Shown here: piece by piece, positions 51,963 to 60,337 of the stretch
How the letters are laid out: each line of letters begins with the position of its first letter
Numbering within the stretch: the stretch's first letter is position 1
Assembly: GCA_944322745.1 (NCBI GenBank)
Contig: CALUPV010000001.1
Location: forward strand, 248,001 to 312,000
Direction of reading: 5' to 3'
DNA length: 64,000 bases
DNA from: Candidatus Gastranaerophilales bacterium
GTDB lineage: Bacteria > Cyanobacteriota > Vampirovibrionia > Gastranaerophilales > Gastranaerophilaceae
Position numbers and translations under genes: made by a program
Notes under the pieces: model-generated
Databases searched by the model: none
What the model saw: the letters and a program-made list of their open reading frames with translations, nothing else
Told to the model about the DNA's origin: nothing

Positions 51963-53462
51963 ATGAAAAAAGAAATTGTTTATTCAATTATTATCACAAT
52001 ATTATACGCAATTATTACATTAATTGCGGTATTCAAACATGAAATCTGGGCTGATGAAGCTCAAGTATGGATGTTATGTAAGCATTTATCAATTCCTCAA
52101 TTAATTAATCATCTTCATAATGAAGGCCATCCATCATTTTTTTACCTACTGGTAATGCCATTTGCGAAACTATTTTCAGATATTATATATATGCAAATAG
52201 TTTGTTGGCTGGCAATGTGTTTTTCCGTATTTTTACTAATGTACAAATCAAAGTTCCCACCAATTATTAAGTTCGCTATTATTTCAAGTGCTGGATTTTT
52301 ATATTTTTTACCGGTAATAGCAAGAAGCTACTCAATAATTCCTGCTCTGATTTTTATATCTGCAATTTTATATTCAAGAAGAAAAGAAAATCCTATTTTA
52401 TATGCAATACCGTTATTTCTACTTGCTAACACACACGCTATTATGTTTGGCTTCGTATCTATTCTTGCATTTTTATTTATCTATGAAACTTTAAAAGAAA
52501 AAGAATTTTTCAAAGGCAGAGTAATTTCAATAATCATAATATTATTAGGACTTGCTTTTGTTATATTACAACTTCATAATACGACCTCAAGTAATTTATA
52601 CATAACATTTCAACAAAAAGAAATCATTACAAATTTTATAAAAGTTACTCTATTTTTCTTTATCAACGCATACAATAAAATGATTACGGTCGAAAAATCT
52701 CTGCTTTGCCCTATTTTAGACATTATAGCTATTTTTACGTTAATAACAAGTTTTGTACTTTTATTTGTAAACCTTTACTTTAATAATAAAAAGCTATTTT
52801 TAATAAGTCTTATTGGTATTGGATTTCAATTTGGAATTTATATTTTTACATATAGCGCAAACACATACGTAACAAGAATTTTTTCAGCATTAATCATATT
52901 GATATTTTGTTTTTGGATATTATATGAACAAAATGATTTTAACGGAAAACTAAAGATATGTAATAAGAAGATAACAACAATAATATTATCAATCTTCTTC
53001 TTTTTAACAAGTTACAACGGTTTAAATTATTACAGAATGGATTTTAATTATAATTATGCAGGAGCAAAAGAAACTTCTGAATTCATTAAAAATAATATTA
53101 ATAAAAAAGCAACTCTATTAATAGATAATGAAGCTTATATGATATCTTTAGCTTACTACTTGCAAAATGAATATGAACTTCTTTCTGTAATAAGAAATAA
53201 GAATTTAGATTATGTAATATGGGATAAAATAAACGGTCAAAGACTTTCAAATAAAGCTTGGTCTCAATATGCAAAAATATTTTCTGAAACATATAATAAC
53301 AACATATACATAATCCGTTCATTTGTTGATGAAACAAATCCCAAAATGAAACAAGAGAAATTAAACAAAGAATATCAAAATAACTTTAGACTTATATTCT
53401 CTTCAACTCCCGGAATAGAACCTAACGAAGGATATAAGATATACGAATTCAAGAACAATTAA
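51963..53462 (+). CDS. Multi-spanning membrane protein, GT-C glycosyltransferase-like
   Basis: 499 residues with about eleven membrane helices. The first external loop reads KHEIWADEAQVWMLCKHLSI followed by HNEGHPSFFYLLVMPFAKL; an acidic D-E pair here and the later H-P are features of ArnT/PMT-like GT-C enzymes that use polyprenyl-phosphate sugars. The soluble C-terminal ~120 residues (LIDNEAYMISLAYYLQNEYE) are also typical. It may be the enzyme that uses a lipid-linked sugar such as that made by the 24.4-kb glycosyltransferase; that link is inferred. GAGGGATAT before the ATG. Confidence 0.65.
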   Translation: MKKEIVYSIIITILYAIITLIAVFKHEIWADEAQVWMLCKHLSIPQLINHLHNEGHPSFFYLLVMPFAKLFSDIIYMQIVCWLAMCFSVFLLMYKSKFPPIIKFAIISSAGFLYFLPVIARSYSIIPALIFISAILYSRRKENPILYAIPLFLLANTHAIMFGFVSILAFLFIYETLKEKEFFKGRVISIIIILLGLAFVILQLHNTTSSNLYITFQQKEIITNFIKVTLFFFINAYNKMITVEKSLLCPILDIIAIFTLITSFVLLFVNLYFNNKKLFLISLIGIGFQFGIYIFTYSANTYVTRIFSALIILIFCFWILYEQNDFNGKLKICNKKITTIILSIFFFLTSYNGLNYYRMDFNYNYAGAKETSEFIKNNINKKATLLIDNEAYMISLAYYLQNEYELLSVIRNKNLDYVIWDKINGQRLSNKAWSQYAKIFSETYNNNIYIIRSFVDETNPKMKQEKLNKEYQNNFRLIFSSTPGIEPNEGYKIYEFKNN

Positions 53463-53468
53463 AAAGAA

Positions 53469-54650
53469 TTAATTTTTCTTTGGTAGAAACAAACCAAAAA
53501 CATTTAAAAATCTTTTTATTCTATCCAAAATTCCAAGTTTTTCAGAAACTGTAGAATTTTTTGGAGCGGGTAATGCCAATCTTTCTTGAGCTGGTGGAAG
53601 TGCTAAAATCTCATTAGATTTAGGTGCCCCCTTAGAACTCAATATTTGTTCCGGTTTTATTACAAATCTTGGTTTTTCTTGCATTGTTGGCATTATTTTG
53701 GGTTCAGGCAAAGCCAATATATTATTTTGTCTTATAGAAGCTGCCTCAGGTGTCACATCAACAATTGGTTTTGATGAAACAGTAGGTGCAACTAACGGTT
53801 CCGGAGTAACATCAACAATTGGTTTTGAAGGAACTGTAGGCGTAACTGCAGGTTCCGGAGGGACTACAACTGTAGGTTGTGAAGGAGTTGTAGGCGCAAC
53901 TGTCGGTTCAGGAGTTACATCAACTGTTGGTTGTGATGGAACTGTTGGAGAAGATGTTGCTTCCGGAGGAACATTCGTTACAGGAGTTGCAGAAACCTTT
54001 GACGAAATATTCTTGAAACTTGTTTTTATATTTTTTGGCAAATCAATCAAGCATTTTCCGGCAGCTTTTAAAACAGACATGTCTTTCGCACCATCAACAT
54101 TCGCTGCCTTTAATGAAGATTTAGCACCTGCAGCAGAAACACCTAAAGTAAATGTTCCTGTCCCCATCTCTTGCCATGCTTGTTTTGCTTCATTATCTGT
54201 TTTAGCATTTACCTGTTTATAAATACCTTTACCAATTTGTACAGCCCCACCTATAAGTCCGGCAGCAACCATCACGGGAGCAGCAGCTCCGCTGGTTAGA
54301 GCAATTAATGCAGCACCACCGGCAATTGTAGCAGCTGTTATTAGCATATTTTTAGGCGATGCAAATATATTTTTTATTGGTTTTACAAGACCTTCTCCAA
54401 AATTTTTCATTTTTTCTTTAAATGAAATTTTACCATCATCTTTTCCATCAGAAGTTGTAACCGAATTTTCGAGATTAATATTTTGAGCAGATGGTTTTGC
54501 ATTTGTAGTTTTTTGCAATATATCTTTATCTATCTTTCCAGAAAGCGCAGAATCAGGGAAATATCTTTTTTCAGCACGTCTCTCTGCCCAGATATCCATT
54601 ATCTGATCCTTGAAATCACACAAATTAGAATCTACATAATTATGAGTCAT
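53469..54650 (-). CDS. Protein with hydrophobic core and Pro/Thr/Val tandem repeats, unknown
   Basis: 393 residues, no family recognised. N-terminal ~80 residues are polar; ~105-160 contain a hydrophobic Ala/Gly-rich region (MLITAATIAGGAALIALTSG; PVMVAAGLIGGAVQIGKGI) that could be two membrane helices. Then come an Ala/Lys region and, at ~235-310, four tandem units of about 22 residues built on 'P.VPS.P.VDVTPEP.VAP'. The C-terminus has ALPPAQERLALPAP. The repeats look like an extended spacer or wall-spanning segment. No signal peptide is clear. Confidence 0.55.
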   Translation of the reverse strand: MTHNYVDSNLCDFKDQIMDIWAERRAEKRYFPDSALSGKIDKDILQKTTNAKPSAQNINLENSVTTSDGKDDGKISFKEKMKNFGEGLVKPIKNIFASPKNMLITAATIAGGAALIALTSGAAAPVMVAAGLIGGAVQIGKGIYKQVNAKTDNEAKQAWQEMGTGTFTLGVSAAGAKSSLKAANVDGAKDMSVLKAAGKCLIDLPKNIKTSFKNISSKVSATPVTNVPPEATSSPTVPSQPTVDVTPEPTVAPTTPSQPTVVVPPEPAVTPTVPSKPIVDVTPEPLVAPTVSSKPIVDVTPEAASIRQNNILALPEPKIMPTMQEKPRFVIKPEQILSSKGAPKSNEILALPPAQERLALPAPKNSTVSEKLGILDRIKRFLNVFGLFLPKKN

Positions 54651-54734
54651 AATAAACCATTAAATATTCTTTATTAAATATATAAAGAATATTTAACAAT
54701 CAAAATTGCTTACTTTTGAGCAAAAAATTACAAA

Positions 54735-56180
54735 TTATTTTAAATCATTACTCTTTTCAAGAAGTGCATTTATTATTTTCTTTGCTATTTTAGGATTTGC
54801 AATTGTAGAATTACCGCCGATACAACCACCTTCACAGCACATAACTTCTATTAAATTGCCATCTTGGCAAGCACCATCTTTTGCATACTTTTTCAATTGT
54901 CTTATAGTTTCCTTGGTTAAACCATCAATATAACAAGGTTTTGCCTTTTTTCCATCAGGGAGCAATGAATTAACAGCACCTGCTACACCGCAGGTTACGC
55001 CATAATTACGGCCTTGTCTTGAACTTTCAACAGAATATTCACATTCATTCATTTCTAAAATCTCAATCTTTCTTCCGACAAAAACTGCACCAAGCTCATC
55101 TGCATTCATTACGTAATCTATTTTATCATTTAGCTGAACTTCTTTCCGCTTAGCAACACAAGGACTTATAAATACAGTCACGGCATCCGGATATTTTTCT
55201 TTTACTATCTCAGCAGTATAGAACAATGGTGTTTTTGTATCAGATACATATGGTTTTATTTCAGGTAGATGTTTTTCTATAAGATTATTATAACCGGCAC
55301 AACATGATGTGGTCATAAAAGTTGCACCTTTTTCCATTCTTTCAATAAATTCAGCAGACTCTTTCCTTGTTGTAACATCAGCACCTTGAGCAACCTCTAC
55401 AACATCATAAAATCCTGCTTTTATCATTGCAGACTTTAACTGGAAAATATTTCCCGGAAATTGACCTGCAATAGCAGGAGCAAACATTGCAACGACTTTT
55501 TTCCCAATTTTTATAGCTTTTAAAATATCAATCAATTGACTTTTTTCATTAACAGCACCAAATGGACATGCAGCAACACATTTACCGCAAGATATACATT
55601 TTTCAAAATCTATAACCGCAGTTCCGTTATCTCCTTTTGAAATAGCGCCAACAGGACATGCCTGTTCACAAGGAACAATCAAACGTACAATTGCATTATA
55701 CGGACAAGCGCTAATACACATACCGCAATTTTTACATTTTGAAGCATCTATATTACTTTTTCCGCCTGCAATTTCAATTGCGCCAAACCTACATGTTTTC
55801 TCGCAAGAACGAGCAACACAGCCCTGACACAAATCTGTTACGTATACTCTTGAAGGAACACATCCCTTACAAGCTGCATCTATAATCGTCAACGGATTTT
55901 CTTCTATTTCTTTTCTATCAAGTGATTGAGTTGCAAAATCTTCTAATTTTTCTGTTTCATCAAGATTTTCAAGAGAAAAACCCAAGTCTGCAATTATTCT
56001 GTCTTTTATAATTTCACGTTCTTTATAAATACAACATCTATATGGGACTTCGCAATCCTTTGGTCTCATTTGAAAAGGAATTGAAGCTGTGTTTTTCTCA
56101 AAATCATTAGAATCAAAAGCTTGCACAAGTCTAATTAAAATATCTCTTTTTATATGAATTGATTGACTATTGTTATTCAT
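54735..56180 (-). CDS. [FeFe] hydrogenase, monomeric type (group B-like)
   Basis: 481 residues from the ATG at 56180, which has TTGGTGA upstream and overlaps the previous gene. Cys-rich N-terminus with CQGCVARSCEKTC, CKNCGMCISACPYN and CISCGKCVAACPFG ([4Fe-4S] clusters), then the H-cluster domain: L1 TTSCCAGYNN, L2 FISPCVAKRKE, L3 EVMCCEGGCIGGNST. All four H-cluster cysteines are present, so catalysis (H2 evolution or uptake with ferredoxin) is likely. HydE/F/G maturases are not in the window. Last gene of the rex cluster. Confidence 0.88.
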   Translation of the reverse strand: MNNNSQSIHIKRDILIRLVQAFDSNDFEKNTASIPFQMRPKDCEVPYRCCIYKEREIIKDRIIADLGFSLENLDETEKLEDFATQSLDRKEIEENPLTIIDAACKGCVPSRVYVTDLCQGCVARSCEKTCRFGAIEIAGGKSNIDASKCKNCGMCISACPYNAIVRLIVPCEQACPVGAISKGDNGTAVIDFEKCISCGKCVAACPFGAVNEKSQLIDILKAIKIGKKVVAMFAPAIAGQFPGNIFQLKSAMIKAGFYDVVEVAQGADVTTRKESAEFIERMEKGATFMTTSCCAGYNNLIEKHLPEIKPYVSDTKTPLFYTAEIVKEKYPDAVTVFISPCVAKRKEVQLNDKIDYVMNADELGAVFVGRKIEILEMNECEYSVESSRQGRNYGVTCGVAGAVNSLLPDGKKAKPCYIDGLTKETIRQLKKYAKDGACQDGNLIEVMCCEGGCIGGNSTIANPKIAKKIINALLEKSNDLK

Positions 56181-56436
56181 TTTCACCAACCTTTTTTTCA
56201 ATAGCCAATAGTACCTTTTCAATGGTTGCAGATGATATAACTTCTTCTCCAACTTTTACATATGGTGCCTTTGAATGCTTATCATTTGACGAACATTGTC
56301 CTAAACATAAACTTGGTTTGACTATAACTTTATCACCGTATTTTTGAGGGATCAAATCATATAATTCATTTAAAAAAGAGCTTCCCATAACAAAACACGT
56401 AGTTCCCGAACATATTCTTACTTCTAATGTTTCCAT
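56173..56436 (-). CDS. [2Fe-2S] thioredoxin-like ferredoxin (NuoE-like)
   Basis: 87 residues: LEVRICSGTTCFVMGSSFLN (Cys pair) and VKPSLCLGQCSSN (second Cys pair), the four ligands of a thioredoxin-fold [2Fe-2S] protein. It likely feeds or takes electrons from the hydrogenase, whose start overlaps its stop. AAGGGG before the ATG. A shorter sister lies at 59.4 kb. Confidence 0.85.
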   Translation of the reverse strand: METLEVRICSGTTCFVMGSSFLNELYDLIPQKYGDKVIVKPSLCLGQCSSNDKHSKAPYVKVGEEVISSATIEKVLLAIEKKVGENE

Positions 56437-56481
56437 ATATACCCCTTAACAAGCATTTAATATAACTATTTTATCATATTT

Positions 56482-57639
56482 TTAAATATATCTTACATCG
56501 ACTTTTTTTGTATACTTTTCTTCTAAAATTTCAACTATTCTTTTTACAACATTTCTTCTTATTTCTATTTCTACAGGCATATTAGGATTATAATGAGCTT
56601 GATTTAATTTAACGCCGACCATAAATTTAATTTCATCACTATCTAATAAAAAATTAATTAATTTACCTGCAGCATCATTTTCTGCTATACCTTTTTCAAG
56701 ATACTCCATGGTCTTAGTTAAAGTCAAAATACCTTCGGTAATTAAATCTATCCCTTTCATATAAGAAATTCCGGGAAGTTTTCCGACATTTAAATTTCTA
56801 TCTGTTTCTATTTCCAGGTTTAACTCTCTTGCAATAAGATTAGCTGTAGTTCCTCCTGCAATTGCTTTTTTACCGTTAAAGCTGTAGAAACTCTTGGCAT
56901 ATAATGCATCTTGTTCCATATCATAAGGAGGACCTGTAAATACTATAGATTTTCTAGGTTCTCTAAAATAGAAGCAAACGACAGATGTATCATCTTTTAA
57001 CTTGTGGTCCGGTTCAATTAATTCAATCTGTCTCACAATATGTTTTGTCAGTTCGTCAGAAGATATAAATGGTGTTTCCTTTAATTTATTTAAGACTATC
57101 TCAATAAGACCTTCTCTTCTAACGCCTAATCTTAGTTCTTTCGTACCTAAAGCAGCTTGAGTTACACCATCAGAACAGAATATGATTCTATCATCTTTCT
57201 CTAATTTTATATGATATAAATGCATATGACGATTTGGAAAAGTTTTGGACGTAATTACTCTTTCTTCAGGATTAAGAATTTGATTATTTCTAATCCATAA
57301 AAACTGTGGATTACCTTCTTCTACTATCTTTGCATTTCCTTCTTCATCGCAGTCTATAGCAGAAAATGTAGAATAGCTAATTTTTCTTACTTTACAAACA
57401 GGTAAGGAATTCATAATTGTTTCACAGGCTACTTTTATATCAGATTGAGCCTCTATAAATTTCAATAGCATAGTAGCAGTCATGCTCGCTAAAATATTTG
57501 CTTTTATTCCACTTCCTAAACCATCAGACAATATACCTATAACTCGACCATTGTCTTTATACCTTTTTGAAATAAAATAATCGCCATAAGCATTCTGGTT
57601 ATATTTTTTTTCTTGACTGCATCCTACATCTATGAACAT
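56482..57639 (-). CDS. SpoIIE-type PP2C serine phosphatase
   Basis: 385 residues. PP2C SpoIIE core: GRVIGILSDGLGSGIKANIL (metal Asp), YSTFSAIDCDEEGNAKIVEEG, DRIIFCSDGVTQAALG and LKDDTSVVCFYF. A C-terminal ~150-residue region (KAIAGGTTANLIARELNLEIE; IDLITEGILTLTKTMEYLEKG) has no recognised domain. Such phosphatases are found beside sensory [FeFe] hydrogenases and are thought to relay the hydrogen signal by dephosphorylating a protein. Its start overlaps the stop of the sensor gene. Substrate unknown. Confidence 0.85.
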   Translation of the reverse strand: MFIDVGCSQEKKYNQNAYGDYFISKRYKDNGRVIGILSDGLGSGIKANILASMTATMLLKFIEAQSDIKVACETIMNSLPVCKVRKISYSTFSAIDCDEEGNAKIVEEGNPQFLWIRNNQILNPEERVITSKTFPNRHMHLYHIKLEKDDRIIFCSDGVTQAALGTKELRLGVRREGLIEIVLNKLKETPFISSDELTKHIVRQIELIEPDHKLKDDTSVVCFYFREPRKSIVFTGPPYDMEQDALYAKSFYSFNGKKAIAGGTTANLIARELNLEIETDRNLNVGKLPGISYMKGIDLITEGILTLTKTMEYLEKGIAENDAAGKLINFLLDSDEIKFMVGVKLNQAHYNPNMPVEIEIRRNVVKRIVEILEEKYTKKVDVRYI

Positions 57640-59363
57640 TATTTATCCTCTTCGGTATTACTTTCATAGTCTTTTGCTATTGAATCCAATAATACTTCAG
57701 TTTCGACCATATGTTCACCTAATAAACAAGCTATTTCTTGAACAGTTGCTATATTTTTGGCAATTACATCTCTTGCCTTTTTGGCAATTTTTTCTCTATC
57801 CATTTCAGATTTTGTTACATCTGTTATAACGGCACCGGCGATCTCCCCTGATTCAATAGTAAAAGCACTTATATCATATAATTTATCACCTATGGCATAG
57901 TGTTCTTTGTGTATATCTTGTCCTGAACGTAATGCTGTTTTAAAAATATCGCCAAATGGCACTATTCTTTCAATAGCAGCACCTTTTAATCCTTCTTCTC
58001 TTGATGAAAAAACATCATACATATCAGAACAAAACATCTTAAGAAAAGCATCATTAGTTTCTAATATATTATAATTTTTATCAACCATAACAACAGCAGC
58101 AGGCATACATCTAACCAAAGCGGCAGCTTTTCTTACTGCTATTTTTCGCATATATGATACACACATAGATGTTTCTGCGTCTCCGGCAATTAACGCATTC
58201 ACAAAATCTCGACATGTTGAATACCCGCATCCACTGCAATTTAATTCATCTTCTTGTGAATGTTTACTTATTCTTTTTAGTGCTTCATCTATTTGTTCTA
58301 TTGTATATTTACGTTTTTCAACAGGTTGTGGTTTATAATTTTCACTTACTACAACGTCAGGTTCTTTAGGAACTGTATCACGATATTTTGTTGTCGTTAA
58401 AACATCAGAAGTTACTGCTATAATACCCCTTTCCGTTGACAGACAAGGACCATTTACACAACCACCTTCACAACCCAATGCTTCTATAAATATTTTTCTT
58501 GTTAATTTATCTTCTTCTATACCATCCAATGCTTTATCAAAATTATTTATAGAACTTATACTAATCAATGAAACTTTACTTTCATCAACCCCTACTTTTC
58601 GAATTGTTTCATTCATGCCGCCTTCAATAGGATATAGCGCCCCCTCATATGCACCTTTAGGAACAAAATCAGAACCTTCAAGTTCTTCTATATCATGAAT
58701 ATTAATATCCTCATCTTTTAACCAAAGATTTAATTCTTCAAATGTCAAAGACGCATTAATTAATTCTTGGTGAGAGTCAGATTCCTTCTTTTTTGCTATA
58801 CAAGGACCAATAAAGACAATAGCTATATCATCACCAAATGTCTTTTTAAGTAAACCGGCATGAGTCAACGCAGGTGAAACTATAGGTACAATATTTTTTG
58901 CAAACTTTGGTTTATACATTCTTATATAATCAACAATAACAGGACAAGCACTTGATATAAGCATCTCATTTTTGTCTGAAGAATTAATAATTTTTGCACA
59001 TTCTATAGATACTTCCTGAGCACCTAAGGCCGTCTCACTAACACCTTCAAAACCTAATTTTTTAAGTGCAGAAATCATTTTTTCTTTTTTCACACTATAT
59101 ACTCCAACCCAACTTGGAGCCAAAGATACATATACCTTCTTATTCTGAAGAAATAATTTTTTTACTTTATCAATATCATTTCTTACTCTCTTAGCACCTG
59201 AAGGACAAACCATAACACAGTGACCGCAGGCAACACACCTTTCTCCTATAACATATGCACTGTTATCTTGTATTTTTATTGCTTTTACGTGACATTCTCT
59301 AATACACTTATAACAATCATGACACTCATTTTTTAGTGTATAAACAGGATATAGATTATTCAA
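57639..59363 (-). CDS. [FeFe]-hydrogenase-like sensor with PAS domain (HydS-like)
   Basis: 574 residues. N-terminal two-cluster ferredoxin (CHDCYKCIRECHV; CVACGHCVMVCPSG), then a modified H-cluster domain: L1 SSACPVIVDY (TSCC-type pair reduced to one Cys), L2 IGPCIAKKKES, L3 ALGCEGGCVNGP. After that, a CSGCGYSTCRDFVNALIAG four-Cys [4Fe-4S] domain and a C-terminal PAS domain (MPAAVVMVDKNYNILETNDAFLKMF). This is the layout of sensory group C hydrogenases, which sense H2 or redox state and signal through a neighbouring kinase or phosphatase; a PP2C follows at once. TTG start with GGAAG upstream. Confidence 0.87.
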   Translation of the reverse strand: MNNLYPVYTLKNECHDCYKCIRECHVKAIKIQDNSAYVIGERCVACGHCVMVCPSGAKRVRNDIDKVKKLFLQNKKVYVSLAPSWVGVYSVKKEKMISALKKLGFEGVSETALGAQEVSIECAKIINSSDKNEMLISSACPVIVDYIRMYKPKFAKNIVPIVSPALTHAGLLKKTFGDDIAIVFIGPCIAKKKESDSHQELINASLTFEELNLWLKDEDINIHDIEELEGSDFVPKGAYEGALYPIEGGMNETIRKVGVDESKVSLISISSINNFDKALDGIEEDKLTRKIFIEALGCEGGCVNGPCLSTERGIIAVTSDVLTTTKYRDTVPKEPDVVVSENYKPQPVEKRKYTIEQIDEALKRISKHSQEDELNCSGCGYSTCRDFVNALIAGDAETSMCVSYMRKIAVRKAAALVRCMPAAVVMVDKNYNILETNDAFLKMFCSDMYDVFSSREEGLKGAAIERIVPFGDIFKTALRSGQDIHKEHYAIGDKLYDISAFTIESGEIAGAVITDVTKSEMDREKIAKKARDVIAKNIATVQEIACLLGEHMVETEVLLDSIAKDYESNTEEDK

Positions 59364-59366
59364 TTT

Positions 59367-59597
59367 TTACTTCCTTAATATTTCAATAATTTTTTCCGGA
59401 TTCATTTCATAATAAATTGTACCATCTATTTCAATAGTTGGTCCTTTTTCACAAAGATTTTTACATCTTGAACCATATATTTCAACTTGAGTACTTAGAT
59501 TATTTTCTTTTATATAGTCTTCTATAAATCTTAAATTATCAGCATTTCCTCTTGCGAAACAGGCGCTGCCCATACATATTTTTATTTCTTTTACCAT
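59367..59597 (-). CDS. [2Fe-2S] thioredoxin-like protein
   Basis: 76 residues: EIKICMGSACFARGNADNLR and YGSRCKNLCEKGPTIEI supply the four Cys of a thioredoxin-fold [2Fe-2S] cluster. It sits between rex and the sensor gene with 0-3-base gaps and probably reduces or reports to the sensor. GAGGATAAT before the ATG. Confidence 0.85.
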   Translation of the reverse strand: MVKEIKICMGSACFARGNADNLRFIEDYIKENNLSTQVEIYGSRCKNLCEKGPTIEIDGTIYYEMNPEKIIEILRK

Positions 59598-60226
59598 TAA
59601 TTATCCTCTACACTATGATTTACCGTAAACTGTAAAAAATTTCCTATTAAATTTTCATTCCAGACCTGAACATTTTTAGGAACAGATAAAACACACGGAG
59701 TAAAATTCCATATATATCTAATTCCTGCTTTTACAATAAAATCAGTAACCTCTTGTGCATTTTTCCGAGGCACTGTTAAAATTACTATCTTTGCATCATT
59801 TTTCTCAGCTATCTTTGGCAAGTCATTTAAATGGAAAATATCTTTTCCATTAATACTTGTCCCAACTTTTTCAGGACTTATATCGAATAATGCTGATATA
59901 TTAAATCCATAGGCTTCAAAATTATCATATTTCGCAAGCGCCATGCCCAAATTTCCGGACCCGACAATAAATGCTGTTTTTACTTTTTTAAATTTCAATG
60001 TTTCTTCAATCAAAATCTTTAGTTCTTTTACCTTATATCCAACTTTACACTTGCCTTTATAATGCAAAAGGGCAATATCCTTCCTCACCTGAGTATTATC
60101 AACATGTAATAACTCAGCAATTTGAGGGCTTGAAATATATTCAATACTTTTTTCTATATAATCAGTCAAAATACTATGATATAAAGTTAATCTATTTATT
60201 ACTTTATCAGGAAGATTCTTCTCCAT
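59597..60226 (-). CDS. rex: Redox-sensing transcriptional repressor Rex
   Basis: 209 residues from the ATG at 60226 with AAAGGTT upstream; a longer frame to 60280 adds a Cys-rich leader without a site. N-terminal winged helix (LPDKVINRLTLYHSIL; SPQIAELLHVDNTQVRKDIA) and a Rossmann domain (TAFIVGSGNLGMALAKYDNF) that reads the NADH/NAD+ ratio. Rex usually represses adhE and hydrogenase genes; here it heads the hydrogenase cluster and adhE lies just upstream, so it likely controls both. No clear Rex operator was found by eye. Confidence 0.93.
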   Translation of the reverse strand: MEKNLPDKVINRLTLYHSILTDYIEKSIEYISSPQIAELLHVDNTQVRKDIALLHYKGKCKVGYKVKELKILIEETLKFKKVKTAFIVGSGNLGMALAKYDNFEAYGFNISALFDISPEKVGTSINGKDIFHLNDLPKIAEKNDAKIVILTVPRKNAQEVTDFIVKAGIRYIWNFTPCVLSVPKNVQVWNENLIGNFLQFTVNHSVEDN

Positions 60227-60294
60227 AAAATAACCTTTTCTGAAACAAACACATTTATAACAAATTATATTAAAAAACACAAGTTTAAAAAATA

Positions 60295-60326
60295 AAAAGA
60301 GGAACGCATTTCTACGTTCCTCTTTT
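60295..60326 (-). terminator. Terminator of adhE
   Basis: Perfect 12-bp stem aaaagaggaacg / cgttcctctttt with an 8-base loop, 11 bases after the adhE stop on the minus strand, so it separates adhE from the rex cluster. Confidence 0.85.
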
Positions 60327-60337
60327 GTTTTGTTTTA

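Noticed and set aside
59998-60290. Rex operator near rex and adhE
   Set aside because: AT-rich partial matches such as TTGTTAT are present but no full inverted TTGTGA-type site could be seen; needs a matrix scan.
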